Positions 31,689-40,885 of a DNA stretch of 64,000 nt are shown here, one piece after another. The DNA lies in assembly GCA_001604275.1 (NCBI GenBank), contig LVBD01000068.1:47945-111944 (forward strand), in the 5' to 3' direction. Source of the DNA: Spirochaetales bacterium Spiro_02 (GTDB lineage Bacteria; Spirochaetota; Spirochaetia; Sphaerochaetales; Sphaerochaetaceae). The notes beneath the pieces are model-generated. The model did no database searches. It was not told the DNA's origin and saw only the letters and a program-made list of their open reading frames with translations. How positions within the stretch are numbered: the stretch's first letter is position 1; each line of letters starts with the position of its first letter. Position numbers and translations under genes: made by a program.

Positions 31689-34535
31689 TTGTTTCTGAAA
31701 AGTCTTGAAATCTTCGGCTTCAAATCCTTTCCTGACAAGACACGCCTCGAGTTCGCCGACGGAATCACCTGTCTGCTCGGCCCGAACGGTTGCGGAAAGA
31801 GCAATATCGTAGACAGCATCAAATGGGTCCTTGGCGAACAGTCTACGAAAACGCTTCGCGCAGGAAGAATGGAGGATGTCATCTTCAACGGCACCGACAC
31901 CCGCAAACCGTTGAATGTCGCGGAAGTCACGTTGGTCCTATGCAATGAAAACCATTTCCTCCCGATGGACAATGCGGAGATCGAAATCAAGCGCCGCATC
32001 TATCGTACCGGTGAAAGCGAATACTACATCAACAGGAACCGTGTACTGCTGAAGAACGTCAGGGAACTTTTTTTCGACACCGGCGTAGGGAAGAGCGCGT
32101 ATTCAATCCTGGAACAGGGGAAGATCGACCAGATTCTGTCGAGCAAACCGGAAGACCGTCGGTATATCTTCGAGGAAGCCGCCGGAATCAGCAGGTTCAA
32201 GGCGCAAAGCATCGAGGCGGAACGAAAGCTGGAACGTACTGCGGAAAACATCGAGCAGGTAGAGAACATTCTCAAGGAAGTGAAGCGGACGTACGATTCC
32301 CGCAAGGCCCAGGCGGCAAAAGCTTCTTCGTATCGTGAACTGGTGAAAGAGCAGTTCTCCCTCGAGGTCGATGTCCAGCTTTCCACACTCAAGACATATC
32401 TGATGGTCCGGGACCACAAGACCGCCCAACTGGAACAGGCGAGACGGGATCTCACGGCATTGCAGGAATCTCTGAAGCAGTACGACGAGGATATCGAACG
32501 GGAACAAGAGGCGATGCGCCAACGAGCGACGTCCAGGATCAATATCCAGACAAAACTCCAGCGACTCGATGAAGCTCAGAAAGGGAAGAACGATCAGCTG
32601 GAACTTCTGACCCAACGGTTCAGGGATTTCTGCCATGCCAGGGACGAAGCGGCGGGCAGGGCGGATCAGATTCTGGAACGAATCAACCGAGACCAAGCGG
32701 AGATCGATGAGCTACATGGCAGAATCGATGAGTTCGAGACTAAGAAAGCCTCGTTGGAACGGGAAATCGCAGGCTTTACTGCGAACCTGACATCCACGCA
32801 GGAACTGATCAATCGTCAGGAGCAGGAGATCTCCGACCGTGAACTGGATACGATCGAGCAGGAACGACATCAGACGGAACTTACCGAGGAACTGAAGTCC
32901 ATCACCGATGTCATTGTCGTGGAGCTCGAGCAGAAACTGAAGGAGAGCGGATATTCCACGAAAGTCAGGAAAGAGGCGGAAAAAGCGTTTCTTGATCGGA
33001 TCGCCAGACTTTCTACGGCGCTTGCCGAGCACATCGATTTTATCCGGAAGCTGAAAACTGCGACGGGGATTTCGGCAGCCCAAGTGCTGGCGGAGCAGGA
33101 AAGGCGGTTCGAAACTTTCCAAGATGGTGTCGAAGAACTGAAAAGCCTGTTTCAGGAATACTGCGGCACGGTTCCGACGTTCATCGACGAATTCCTGGCA
33201 CCGGAAGGGATCATTACTCGAAAACATGCGGTGGACAGGCACCTGGATGATAGCAGGACGAAAGTAGCCCGAAACAGAGATCGGATCAATCTCCTGAGAG
33301 AGGAGAACAGGAACCTCAGCGTCCAGGTAGAGAATTTCCGTGTGCATCTCGAGGAGCTACGTTTGATGCTCGGCGATCTCGCCAGCAAGCGTGAGGCGGC
33401 GCAGAATTCGATCGAAATGCTCCAGCGATCCATGACTGAAGCCAAGTATCAGCACGGCGACGCAGTCAGGGAACATCAGCTTGCCCAGGAGCGTATCGCC
33501 GACACTCAGGAGAATATCCGCGCAGTCCAGACTGAGCAGAAACAGATCGCCCAGGAAGTCGGCGACCTGAACAGTCAACTGGAAGCGCTGGTCGAAGAAA
33601 TCGAACAACAGTCGGCCAGCATCGGCAACAAGCGGGAAGCAAAGACGGAAGCGTTCAATCGCCTGCAGGACTTGAGGTCTTCTTCCGACAAGCTGGAATT
33701 CCAGATTGAATCGATGGGTGAAGAAATCAAGAAACTATATACGAACTTCTTCGATACATATGGCAAGAGCCTTAAGGAATACGAACATCGTCTCGACGAG
33801 GAACTGAATGATCTTCCGGTCCTCAAGACCCGGCTGGACGAGGTGAAGAAACAGATCCAGGGGATGGGGTACATCAACCATATGGCCGAAGATGAATTCG
33901 CGGAAGTCAAAGAGCGCTACGATTTCCTTACCAAGCAGCTCGACGACTTGAACAAAGCGAAGAACGATCTCGAACAAGTCGTGATGGAAATCAAGACGAG
34001 GAGCGAACAGCTGTTTCTGGAAAGCTATCGCCAGATTTCGGAAAATTTCCAGGAAATGTTCAGACGTCTGTTCGGAGGAGGCCGCGCCGAGCTGAAACTC
34101 GTCGATCCTGAGAATGTTCTGACGACTGGCATCGACATTCTTGCGCAGCCTCCGGGTAAGAAACTGACACATCTCGCATTGCTGTCTGGAGGCGAACGTT
34201 CCATGACTGCCGTGGGGATGCTGTTCGCAACCTACATGGTCAAGCCATCTCCGTTCTGCATCCTGGATGAGATCGACGCCGCGCTCGACGACAGGAATAT
34301 CGGATATTTTCTTAGCGTGCTCCAGGACTTCGCGGAAAAAAGCCAGTTCATCATCATCACCCACAATAAGCATACCGTCATGGGATCCCAGACACTGCTT
34401 GGCGTAACGCAGCAGGAAGCCGGTGTTTCGACGACTGTCAGCTACAAGATAGGAAATGAAAAAGGAGCTCCCGTCATCCTCAACCAGGACGATTCAGTGC
34501 TGGATTCGAAGCAAACGAAGGGGCTGTTCGATTGA
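31689..34535 (+). CDS. smc: Short SMC chromosome-structure ATPase, hinge not recognisable
   Basis: A 948-residue SMC protein, clearly shorter than the usual 1150-1200. The N-terminal head has Walker A GPNGCGKSN (about 31-39) and a Q-loop region. Long coiled coils run from about 165 to 830. The C-terminal head has the signature LSGGERS (about 832), Walker B CILDEIDAALDD and a switch His in THNKHT. Between the coils, around residues 400-530, I find none of the conserved glycines or the bulk of a normal hinge; only a short non-helical stretch (YCGTVPTFIDEFLAPEG, near 490-510) breaks the coil. The TTG start is supported by GAGG seven bases upstream. It should compact and segregate DNA; how it dimerises is unclear. 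Confidence 0.9.
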   Translation: MFLKSLEIFGFKSFPDKTRLEFADGITCLLGPNGCGKSNIVDSIKWVLGEQSTKTLRAGRMEDVIFNGTDTRKPLNVAEVTLVLCNENHFLPMDNAEIEIKRRIYRTGESEYYINRNRVLLKNVRELFFDTGVGKSAYSILEQGKIDQILSSKPEDRRYIFEEAAGISRFKAQSIEAERKLERTAENIEQVENILKEVKRTYDSRKAQAAKASSYRELVKEQFSLEVDVQLSTLKTYLMVRDHKTAQLEQARRDLTALQESLKQYDEDIEREQEAMRQRATSRINIQTKLQRLDEAQKGKNDQLELLTQRFRDFCHARDEAAGRADQILERINRDQAEIDELHGRIDEFETKKASLEREIAGFTANLTSTQELINRQEQEISDRELDTIEQERHQTELTEELKSITDVIVVELEQKLKESGYSTKVRKEAEKAFLDRIARLSTALAEHIDFIRKLKTATGISAAQVLAEQERRFETFQDGVEELKSLFQEYCGTVPTFIDEFLAPEGIITRKHAVDRHLDDSRTKVARNRDRINLLREENRNLSVQVENFRVHLEELRLMLGDLASKREAAQNSIEMLQRSMTEAKYQHGDAVREHQLAQERIADTQENIRAVQTEQKQIAQEVGDLNSQLEALVEEIEQQSASIGNKREAKTEAFNRLQDLRSSSDKLEFQIESMGEEIKKLYTNFFDTYGKSLKEYEHRLDEELNDLPVLKTRLDEVKKQIQGMGYINHMAEDEFAEVKERYDFLTKQLDDLNKAKNDLEQVVMEIKTRSEQLFLESYRQISENFQEMFRRLFGGGRAELKLVDPENVLTTGIDILAQPPGKKLTHLALLSGGERSMTAVGMLFATYMVKPSPFCILDEIDAALDDRNIGYFLSVLQDFAEKSQFIIITHNKHTVMGSQTLLGVTQQEAGVSTTVSYKIGNEKGAPVILNQDDSVLDSKQTKGLFD

Positions 34536-34594
34536 TCGACACGGTGTGACGGGCGTTACGCTAGCCTCAGCATGCTCGGAAGCCGGACGCTCCA

Positions 34595-34624
34595 TTGACA
34601 ATGGGAGCCTTGATGCGGTATAAG
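34595..34624 (+). promoter_or_regulatory. ffh: ffh promoter
   Basis: -35 TTGACA (34595-34600) and -10 TATAAG (34619-34624), spacer 18. Transcription from about 34631 would run into the ffh to yraN cluster. Confidence 0.6.
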
Positions 34625-34659
34625 TTCCTAGTTGCAATAATAATAACTCGAGTTAGGTA

Positions 34660-35994
34660 ATGTTTGATTCAATAAGCGAAAAATTCACAGGAATCATGCG
34701 GACGCTGTCCGGAAAATCGAAGATCACTGAAAAGAATATCCAGGATGCGGTCGAAGAAATCAAGGTCGCGTTGCTGGACGCCGACGTAAATCTTCGTGTG
34801 GTAAGGCGTTTTATCAACGGTACCATGGAAGAGGCGCTGGGAGAGAAAGTTCTCAAGTCGGTCAATCCCGGCCAACAGTTCGTCAAGATCGTCTATGACA
34901 GGATGGTGGCGCTTCTGGGCGACGAGGCCCATCAGGGGCTGTCGCTGAAAGGTCCCGACACTGTCTCCGTGATCCTGATGATGGGGTTGCAGGGATCTGG
35001 CAAGACAACTACCGCAGCGAAGCTCGCCAACCGCCTGAAGAAGCAGGGTCGGAAACCAATGCTCGTTGCGGCCGACTTGGTTCGGCCCGCGGCCATCACA
35101 CAGTTGCAGGTACTCGGTGATAAGGTCGGAGTACCTGTATTTGCCGAACTTGATTCGAAGGATCCTGTGAAAGTCGCCTCTGACGGTCTGGCAAAAGCGA
35201 AGCGGGAGCTGTTCGATACGCTGATCGTCGATACGTCCGGGAGAATGCATCTCGACGAACAGCTGATGGACGAGATCAAGCGGGTGGCTGCCGCAATCCG
35301 CCCTGACGAAACATTGTTCGTCGCCGATGCCATGACAGGACAGAACGCGGTGACCATCGCCCAAGAGTTCGAAGAGAAGGTCGGGATTTCCGGCGTCGTG
35401 CTGAGCAAGTTCGATTCCGATACCCGAGGCGGTGCCGCGCTCTCGCTCCGTTCCGTGGTCGGCAAGCCGATCAAATTCATCGGTGTCGGAGAGAAGATCG
35501 ATGAACTCGAGCCGTTCCATCCCGACCGGATCGCCAGCAGAATCCTCGGCATGGGCGATGTCGTTTCACTTGTCGAAAAAGCACAGGAGACGATGGATGT
35601 CGCCGAAGCGCAGAAGATGCAGGAGAAGATGGCGAAGAACAGCTTCGACTTGCAGGACTATCTGGAGCAGTTGGAACGGATGACGAAGATGGGAAGCGTC
35701 GAGCAGATACTCGACATGATTCCCGGTGCGAAAGGGCAGGTGAACGAAGATGACATCGATACGGCGGAAATGAAGCGTGAAAAGGCGATCATTCAGTCCA
35801 TGACGGTGTTCGAGCGCAAAAATACGCTGATTATCGGCCCTACGAGACGAAAGCGTATTGCCAAAGGGAGCGGTACTACGGTATACGATGTAAACCGACT
35901 TCTAAAGAAATTCGAAAAGATGCGACTTACGATGAAGAAGTTCGCAAAAAATAAAAAATACCAGGCTGCAATGCTGAAACAGATGGGTATGTAG
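34660..35994 (+). CDS. ffh: Ffh, signal recognition particle protein
   Basis: A 444-residue SRP54 GTPase. The N domain (1-90) is followed by the G domain with G1 GLQGSGKTTT (about 108-117), DLVRPAA, G3 DTSGR and G4 SKFD. The methionine-rich M domain (about 300-444) binds 4.5S RNA and signal sequences. It delivers ribosomes making membrane proteins to FtsY. The SRP RNA gene is not seen in this window. It leads a cluster of ribosome and tRNA-maturation genes in the usual bacterial order ffh-rpsP-khpA-rimM-trmD-rplS. Confidence 0.97.
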   Translation: MFDSISEKFTGIMRTLSGKSKITEKNIQDAVEEIKVALLDADVNLRVVRRFINGTMEEALGEKVLKSVNPGQQFVKIVYDRMVALLGDEAHQGLSLKGPDTVSVILMMGLQGSGKTTTAAKLANRLKKQGRKPMLVAADLVRPAAITQLQVLGDKVGVPVFAELDSKDPVKVASDGLAKAKRELFDTLIVDTSGRMHLDEQLMDEIKRVAAAIRPDETLFVADAMTGQNAVTIAQEFEEKVGISGVVLSKFDSDTRGGAALSLRSVVGKPIKFIGVGEKIDELEPFHPDRIASRILGMGDVVSLVEKAQETMDVAEAQKMQEKMAKNSFDLQDYLEQLERMTKMGSVEQILDMIPGAKGQVNEDDIDTAEMKREKAIIQSMTVFERKNTLIIGPTRRKRIAKGSGTTVYDVNRLLKKFEKMRLTMKKFAKNKKYQAAMLKQMGM

Positions 35995-36020
35995 TTGAAA
36001 TTCGTGTAGGAGGAATTGTT

Positions 36021-36287
36021 GTGAGCGTTAGTATGAGACTCAAGCGTTTTGGTACGAAGAAGAGACCCTATTACAGGATCGTCGTCATGGACAGCCATGC
36101 CGCGCCGACGAGCAAAACGATCGACGAAGTAGGTCAGTATCACCCTGTCGAAAACAAGGAGAACCAGGTAGTTCTCGATGTCGAGAAGGTGAAGAGCTGG
36201 CTTGCGAAAGGCGTCCAGCCGAGCGATACCGTCCGTCAGTTGCTGAACAAGCAGGGTATCACAATCACTAGGACCGTCCAGGACTAA
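36021..36287 (+). CDS. rpsP: 30S ribosomal protein S16
   Basis: An 88-residue S16 with the family core MRLKRFGTKKRPYYRIVV and the later KSWLAKGVQPSDTV. It helps assemble the 5' domain of 16S rRNA. GTG 36021 is chosen because AGGAGG lies six bases before it; an ATG four codons later is a weaker choice. It lies 26 bases after ffh and 18 bases before khpA. Confidence 0.96.
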   Translation: MSVSMRLKRFGTKKRPYYRIVVMDSHAAPTSKTIDEVGQYHPVENKENQVVLDVEKVKSWLAKGVQPSDTVRQLLNKQGITITRTVQD

Positions 36288-36305
36288 GGTCCTTAGGAGC
36301 GAGTC

Positions 36306-36539
36306 GTGGAAAAAGATCTTGTTGAATACATTGTAAAGTCGCTTGTCGACCAGCCGGACGAGGTGTCCGTCAACGTCATCGAAGGGGAGAAATCCACTAT
36401 CCTTGAGTTGAAAGTCGCTTCGGACGACGTCGGCAAAGTCATCGGCAAACAGGGCCGCATCGCCAAAGCGATCAGGACGATCCTGAGCGCATCGGCGACG
36501 AAAAGCGGCAAGCGTGCCGTATTGGAGATTCTTGACTGA
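36306..36539 (+). CDS. khpA: KhpA, KH-domain RNA-binding protein
   Basis: A 77-residue protein made of one type II KH domain, with the RNA-binding GxxG loop in IGKQGR (about 46-51). In other bacteria KhpA pairs with KhpB and binds many RNAs. It starts with GTG after TAGGAGC and sits in its customary place between rpsP and rimM, so co-translation with the ribosome-maturation genes is likely. Confidence 0.92.
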   Translation: MEKDLVEYIVKSLVDQPDEVSVNVIEGEKSTILELKVASDDVGKVIGKQGRIAKAIRTILSASATKSGKRAVLEILD

Positions 36540-36541
36540 AT

Positions 36542-37048
36542 ATGGACGACATGCTTGCGACCGGACTATTGAAATCCTCCCATGGCGTCCGCGGGGAGAT
36601 CAAGGTTCATTCCTATAGTGACGAATACGACCATTTCTTCTCATTGAAGGAAGTGTCGCTTCGGAACAAGGATGGTCGTGAGAGAAGGTGTTCCATAGAA
36701 GGTTTCAGGGTGAACGGAAGCGAGCTGCTCGTCAAATTCCAGGGAATCGATTCCCCGGAAGAAGCGAAGCTGCTTGCAGGATGGGAGATATGGATTCCCC
36801 GGAGCAAGGCCGCGAAGCTACGTGATGGGGAAGTCTATGTGGCCGACCTCTGCAAATGTTCGCTGACTGTCGGCGGAGTGTCTGTCGCTCGGGTGGTATC
36901 TTCCGTCGATGGACCGCAGTCGCTTCTGCTCGAGGTAGAGACGTCGGACGGCTCGAAACATATGATTCCATATATGTCCCGGTATACCGGGAACGTGGAT
37001 CTTGAGGCCGGGACGATAGAATTGCTTGCGCCTTGGTTGCTGGCATGA
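36542..37048 (+). CDS. rimM: RimM, 16S rRNA processing factor
   Basis: A 168-residue RimM that binds S19 and helps mature the 30S head. The N-terminal domain begins with LKSSHGVRGEIKV, and the C-terminal PRC-barrel part contains YVADL and HMIPY. The ATG follows the khpA stop by two bases with little ribosome site of its own, suggesting translational coupling. Its stop overlaps the trmD start by four bases (ATGA). Confidence 0.93.
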   Translation: MDDMLATGLLKSSHGVRGEIKVHSYSDEYDHFFSLKEVSLRNKDGRERRCSIEGFRVNGSELLVKFQGIDSPEEAKLLAGWEIWIPRSKAAKLRDGEVYVADLCKCSLTVGGVSVARVVSSVDGPQSLLLEVETSDGSKHMIPYMSRYTGNVDLEAGTIELLAPWLLA

Positions 37049-37809
37049 ATATCGACATCGTGACCCTGTTTCCGGGTATTGTCGAAGGATTCTTTCAGAA
37101 CTCGATCATGGCGAGATCGGTCGCGAACGGCTCTATCTCGTATCAATTGGTCGATTTCAGGAACTTCGCTGAAGATCGGCATCGGACTTGCGATGATTCG
37201 CCGTATGGTGGAGGCGCAGGGATGGTGATCAAGCCGGAGCCCCTCTGCAAGGCTCTGGATTCGATTGACGCGAAGCACAAGCGGGTCATCTACCCTTCAC
37301 CCTCCGGTCGGTTGTTCACGCAGCGATACGCGGAGGATCTGAGCAAGGAGACGGATCTCGTCTTCGTTTGCGGGCATTATGAAGGTATTGACCAACGGGT
37401 CATTGACCTATATGTTGATGACGAGATCTGTATCGGGGATTATGTCATGAGCTCCGGGGAAGTCGCTTCCTTAGTGATTATCGATGCTGTGTACCGCCTG
37501 ATCGACGGGGTCATCAGCGGAGAGTCGCTGGAGGAGGAAAGCTTTTCAGACGGATTGCTGGAATATCCTCAGTATACAAGGCCTGAGACCTATTGCGGAA
37601 TTCCTGTGCCTGATGTATTATTGTCGGGGCATCATGCCAACATTCGTCGATGGCGGCTGTGCAGGCGGCTTGAGAAGACTTTGTCATATCGGCCGGAACT
37701 TTTGGAGACGGTGTCTTTGGACGCGGACTCAAGAAAGATATTGAACGAACTGAAAGAAAGATCATATTGCGAAGGGGATCTAAAAGATGGACGTGATCAG
37801 GGCTATTGA
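37045..37809 (+). CDS. trmD: TrmD, tRNA (guanine-N1)-methyltransferase
   Basis: A 254-residue SPOUT-class enzyme that methylates G37 of tRNAs from S-adenosylmethionine, preventing frameshifting. The knotted cofactor site shows [18 protein letters not shown] and SSGEVA with IGDYV, and the flexible region [10 protein letters not shown] carries the catalytic Asp. ATG 37045 overlaps the rimM stop, and the 3' end overlaps rplS by 23 bases, so rimM-trmD-rplS is tightly packed. Confidence 0.96.
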   Translation: MNIDIVTLFPGIVEGFFQNSIMARSVANGSISYQLVDFRNFAEDRHRTCDDSPYGGGAGMVIKPEPLCKALDSIDAKHKRVIYPSPSGRLFTQRYAEDLSKETDLVFVCGHYEGIDQRVIDLYVDDEICIGDYVMSSGEVASLVIIDAVYRLIDGVISGESLEEESFSDGLLEYPQYTRPETYCGIPVPDVLLSGHHANIRRWRLCRRLEKTLSYRPELLETVSLDADSRKILNELKERSYCEGDLKDGRDQGY

Positions 37810-38143
37810 AGCAGAACAGATGAAAGAGAACGCTGAGAACTTCAGCGTGGGAGACACCGTGAAGGTGTTCTTCAAGATTGTTGAAGGTGCGAACGAAAGA
37901 ATTCAGATTTTTGAAGGACTGGTGATTGCGAAGAATAATTCAGGGATTCGCCGCACGTTCATCGTGCGCAAGATTTCCTACGGCGTTGGTGTCGAAAGGA
38001 TTTTCCCGCTTCATTCACCTCGGGTGGAAAAGGTCGAGGTCATTCGTCGTGGCCGTGTACGTAGGGCGAAGCTCTACTACATCAGGGACAAAGTCGGTAA
38101 AGCGGCGAAAGTTCCCGAGTATATCAGGAAGAAAGAAGCGTAG
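37787..38143 (+). CDS. rplS: 50S ribosomal protein L19
   Basis: A 118-residue L19 with [10 protein letters not shown], the [18 protein letters not shown] core and the basic end [12 protein letters not shown]. It lies at the 30S-50S interface. The ATG has AAGGGG upstream, inside the end of trmD. A strong terminator follows. Confidence 0.96.
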   Translation: MDVIRAIEAEQMKENAENFSVGDTVKVFFKIVEGANERIQIFEGLVIAKNNSGIRRTFIVRKISYGVGVERIFPLHSPRVEKVEVIRRGRVRRAKLYYIRDKVGKAAKVPEYIRKKEA

Positions 38144-38167
38144 GTCGTATCGGACGGCTGTCGTACG

Positions 38168-38196
38168 AAAAAAGGACGGGAAGCCCGTCCTTTTTT
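38168..38196 (+). terminator. Strong terminator after rplS
   Basis: AAAAAAGGACGGG and CCCGTCCTTTTTT form a perfect 13-base palindromic stem with a three-base loop and a T run. It can act in both directions. Genes downstream (yraN onward) must rely on readthrough or a weak promoter of their own. Confidence 0.9.
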
Positions 38197-38214
38197 CTGT
38201 CATATGGGGCGTTG

Positions 38215-38580
38215 ATGTCGGAACGCGAATCGTGCAAGCACAAAGGGAAAGCCGGAGAAGATGCCGCTGTGAAGTATCTCGTTGAACACGGCTGGCGGAT
38301 TGTCTCACGCAACTGGAGAAATAGGCGAGGGGAGCTTGACATCATTGCGCTCGATCCCGTTGACACGCTTGTCGCAATCGAGGTGAAATCCTGGTGGGGC
38401 AGAAACTCTGAATGGTCGGCTGATGACATGGCCTATGCCGTCCCTCCCTACAAGCTTGTCAAGATGCGGCGCTGTTTCGCCGATTTCCTTGCATGTCACC
38501 CGCAATTACTGTATCATTCGTACAGATTCGACGCGATTTGCATCCGAAACGGAAGCGTCTCGCATTTCCAAGGGGTCTGA
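38215..38580 (+). CDS. yraN: YraN/UPF0102 family nuclease-fold protein
   Basis: A 121-residue protein with the restriction-endonuclease-like pattern of UPF0102: G-x-x-GE-x-A at the N-terminus, RNWRNRRGELDIIA (GELDIIA being the metal-binding Asp) and IEVKS (Glu-x-Lys). The cellular role of the family is unsettled. It is often beside rplS or rnhB, as here. The ATG follows the rplS terminator directly, with only GGGG as a ribosome site. Confidence 0.85.
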   Translation: MSERESCKHKGKAGEDAAVKYLVEHGWRIVSRNWRNRRGELDIIALDPVDTLVAIEVKSWWGRNSEWSADDMAYAVPPYKLVKMRRCFADFLACHPQLLYHSYRFDAICIRNGSVSHFQGV

Positions 38581-38583
38581 AAC

Positions 38584-39084
38584 ATGGATGACAGGACTAG
38601 GGTTCCCGGCGGCAGCCAGCAGGATGGTCAGCGTCGGAAAAAAACCAACGAACAGAAAAAACGCCAGAAACAACGGAACGGCCGAAAAAATGACCAGCAG
38701 TCCGTACGTTCCGGCGAACAAGCATCGATTCTGCAGCGCAAGCCTCAGCAACCGCGCAAGAGCACTTTGCCTCCGATCCATGTCCCACGTGTCCAGGAAC
38801 CTTGTCCTGACTGCGCCATCTGCGGCGGACCGATCGAGAACATCGCAGGAGCCGTTGGCGGCCAGATCTTAGGCACGTACTGCCATTTCGACTGTGTTCT
38901 GGAAAAGATCGCAACAGACGAACATGTCGCGCCGCCTTGCAAGGTCTCCTATATCGGGAGAGGTACGTTCGCTGTGATCGAGATGCATCAGGATGGGACG
39001 TTCTCGATCCTGAAGCGAATTCAGTACGAAACCCCTGAAACATATTCCGCCATGAAGTCGTACGTGGAGGAAAACAAAAAATGA
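38584..39084 (+). CDS. Unknown protein: basic N-terminal tail plus four-cysteine zinc-like module
   Basis: I do not recognise this 166-residue protein. Residues 1-70 are very rich in Lys, Arg and Gln and look disordered. From about 73 the motif CPDCAICGGPI followed by YCHFDC (about 103-108) gives C-x2-C-x2-C plus C-x3-C with a His, probably a zinc knuckle. The remainder is an alpha/beta stretch without known motifs. It starts three bases after yraN, and its stop overlaps coaD (ATGA). Position and charge suggest RNA or ribosome binding, but that is inference. Confidence 0.65.
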   Translation: MDDRTRVPGGSQQDGQRRKKTNEQKKRQKQRNGRKNDQQSVRSGEQASILQRKPQQPRKSTLPPIHVPRVQEPCPDCAICGGPIENIAGAVGGQILGTYCHFDCVLEKIATDEHVAPPCKVSYIGRGTFAVIEMHQDGTFSILKRIQYETPETYSAMKSYVEENKK

Positions 39085-39584
39085 GCAAAGCCATGAACCG
39101 CAATGTCGCGATGCTTCCTGGATCGTTCGATCCTCCGACGATGGGGCATATGAACATCATTGAACGTTCGGCTGAGCTGTATGGGAAATTGTATGTCGTT
39201 GTTGCGGACAATATTCAGAAGAAATGCCTGTTCACAGCTGTGGAGCGGAGGTCGATGCTTGCCGTATTGCTGAAGGATTTCAAGAATATCGAAGTCTGTG
39301 TCTGGCAGGGGCTTGTCGTGGACTTTGCCAGAGACCATCATATCGGCGTCATGATCAGGGGAGTGCGCGCTCTCGTCGATTTCGGTTATGAGTTCGAACT
39401 TGCCATGACCAACAAGCAGCTGTTCCCCGAACTTGAGATATTGTTCATGCCGACCGACCCCACCTATTTCATCCTACGTAGCAGCGCGATCAAGGAGATG
39501 GCGGCCTATGGCGCGGATATTTCGAAGATGGTTCCTCCGCTTGTCGCTGAAAACATGAGAAATCGAATCAAGTTGTTGACGTAA
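39081..39584 (+). CDS. coaD: Phosphopantetheine adenylyltransferase
   Basis: A 167-residue nucleotidyltransferase that joins ATP and 4'-phosphopantetheine to give dephospho-CoA, the penultimate step of CoA synthesis. The GSFDPPTMGH motif (TxGH signature) is near residue 14, the RGVRALVDFGYE segment is central, and the RSSAIKE motif near 130 replaces the ISSSxIKE of the family. The start overlaps the preceding unknown gene. Its 3' end carries a promoter for rpmF. Confidence 0.95.
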   Translation: MSKAMNRNVAMLPGSFDPPTMGHMNIIERSAELYGKLYVVVADNIQKKCLFTAVERRSMLAVLLKDFKNIEVCVWQGLVVDFARDHHIGVMIRGVRALVDFGYEFELAMTNKQLFPELEILFMPTDPTYFILRSSAIKEMAAYGADISKMVPPLVAENMRNRIKLLT

Positions 39585-39604
39585 TGGGTATTTTTCGCTA
39601 TGCT
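39576..39604 (+). promoter_or_regulatory. Promoter of rpmF-acpP-rnc
   Basis: -35 TTGACG (39576-39581) overlaps the coaD stop codon, and -10 TATGCT (39599-39604) follows a 17-base spacer. Transcription from about 39611 leaves a 36-base leader before rpmF. Confidence 0.6.
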
Positions 39605-39646
39605 ACGTCAAGTGTCGTGAAATTCAAGTAATCAAGAGGTTAAAAT

Positions 39647-39835
39647 ATGGCTACACCTAAATATAAGACATCAAAATCCAGGGCAGCTTCCCGCAAAGCC
39701 GCAAATATGCGCCTTGCAAAGCCGACTTTGAGCGTTTGCGGGACTTGCGGCAACCTGGTGCTTCCTCATCGCGTATGCCCCAAATGCGGGTTCTATCGGG
39801 GTGTTCAGGTGATCGACACCACGAAAGCCAACTAA
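39647..39835 (+). CDS. rpmF: 50S ribosomal protein L32
   Basis: A 62-residue L32 starting MATPKYKTSKSR, with the zinc ribbon C-x2-C and C-x2-C (CGTCGN and CPKCGF) fully kept, so this is the zinc-binding form. It is followed 21 bases later by acpP, a common arrangement linking ribosome and fatty-acid genes. Confidence 0.96.
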   Translation: MATPKYKTSKSRAASRKAANMRLAKPTLSVCGTCGNLVLPHRVCPKCGFYRGVQVIDTTKAN

Positions 39836-39856
39836 TTGTGAGGAGAATCCAAGACT

Positions 39857-40099
39857 ATGGACAACAAAGAAGTATTTGATAAGTTGAAGTCTCTGATCGC
39901 TGAAAAACTTGAAATTGATGAATCCAAGATTACGATGAACGCCTCGTTCCGTAAGGATCTCGGAGCGGACAGTCTTGATACCTACGAACTTGTGTATGCG
40001 ATCGAAGAAGAACTGGGTATTTCCATTCCCGACGAGAAAGCGAACGAGTTCGAAACCGTCAAGGATGCGGTCGACTATTTAGCGACCCTCTTGAAGTAA
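39857..40099 (+). CDS. acpP: Acyl carrier protein
   Basis: An 80-residue acidic four-helix protein with the phosphopantetheine attachment Ser in GADSLDTYELV (about residue 38). It carries growing acyl chains in fatty-acid and lipid synthesis. The GAGGAG box is close to the ATG. It lies between rpmF and rnc, the common bacterial order. Confidence 0.96.
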   Translation: MDNKEVFDKLKSLIAEKLEIDESKITMNASFRKDLGADSLDTYELVYAIEEELGISIPDEKANEFETVKDAVDYLATLLK

Positions 40100-40117
40100 T
40101 TCCGTCCTCATACGTTG

Positions 40118-40885
40118 ATGGCTGGATTTAGACGGTCCGCTGGTTTCGGAAAGGCTCCCACGATCTCGCCTGAGAGACGAAGGGAGCTTTCGTTATTTCA
40201 GCGACAAGCTGACATTTCCTTTACGAACATCGAGTTATTGAACCTTGCGTTCACACACCGTTCGTTTGCGAACGAAAGCCATGAAACCGTCGATAACAAT
40301 GAACGGCTCGAGTTTCTCGGCGACAGCGTGCTCGGGTTCGTCGTCAGCGACTGGTTGTTTCGGAATCTTCCGTCGCGTCACGAAGGCGAATTCTCTCGCA
40401 TCAAGAGCTATGTTGTCAGTGAAGAAAGCCTTGCAGTGATCGCCAAACAACTCGGGGTGGACAACTACATCCTGATCGGAAAAGGCGAGGAATATAGCGG
40501 AGGCAGGACGAAGAAGACGTTGCTCGCCGACTGCATGGAAGCCATTTTCGGTTCATATTATCTCGACGCGGGCATCGAAGCTGCCCGAGGGTTCGTCCTG
40601 CGCTTGCTTGTCCCTGAGATCGAGCGGGTTCTGGAGAACAAGCACAAAAAGGACTACAAGACGCTTCTTCAGGAATATGTCCAAAAGAAATATAAGAAAT
40701 ATCCAGTCTATGAATTGCTGAAACGGACCGGTCCGGAACATGACAATACGTTCTGGGTCCAAGTCTCCGTCCAGGGCAAGACGTTCGGTCCTGCCAGCGG
40801 AAGCAATAAGAAGGAAGCCGAGCAGAGCGTGGCGAAAATCGCTTTTGATGCGATCGCCGAAGATTTCGACGGCAACTGTTGCTAA
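40118..40885 (+). CDS. rnc: Ribonuclease III
   Basis: A 255-residue double-strand-specific endoribonuclease for rRNA and mRNA processing. The catalytic signature NERLEFLGDSVLG (Glu and Asp metal ligands) is near residue 65, a second acidic patch is in DCMEAIFGSYYLDAG, and a C-terminal dsRNA-binding domain holds the GSNKKEAEQSVA helix. ATG 40118 lacks a good ribosome site. The stop codon overlaps the stop of cca on the other strand by four bases, so the two transcripts are complementary at their ends. Confidence 0.95.
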   Translation: MAGFRRSAGFGKAPTISPERRRELSLFQRQADISFTNIELLNLAFTHRSFANESHETVDNNERLEFLGDSVLGFVVSDWLFRNLPSRHEGEFSRIKSYVVSEESLAVIAKQLGVDNYILIGKGEEYSGGRTKKTLLADCMEAIFGSYYLDAGIEAARGFVLRLLVPEIERVLENKHKKDYKTLLQEYVQKKYKKYPVYELLKRTGPEHDNTFWVQVSVQGKTFGPASGSNKKEAEQSVAKIAFDAIAEDFDGNCC

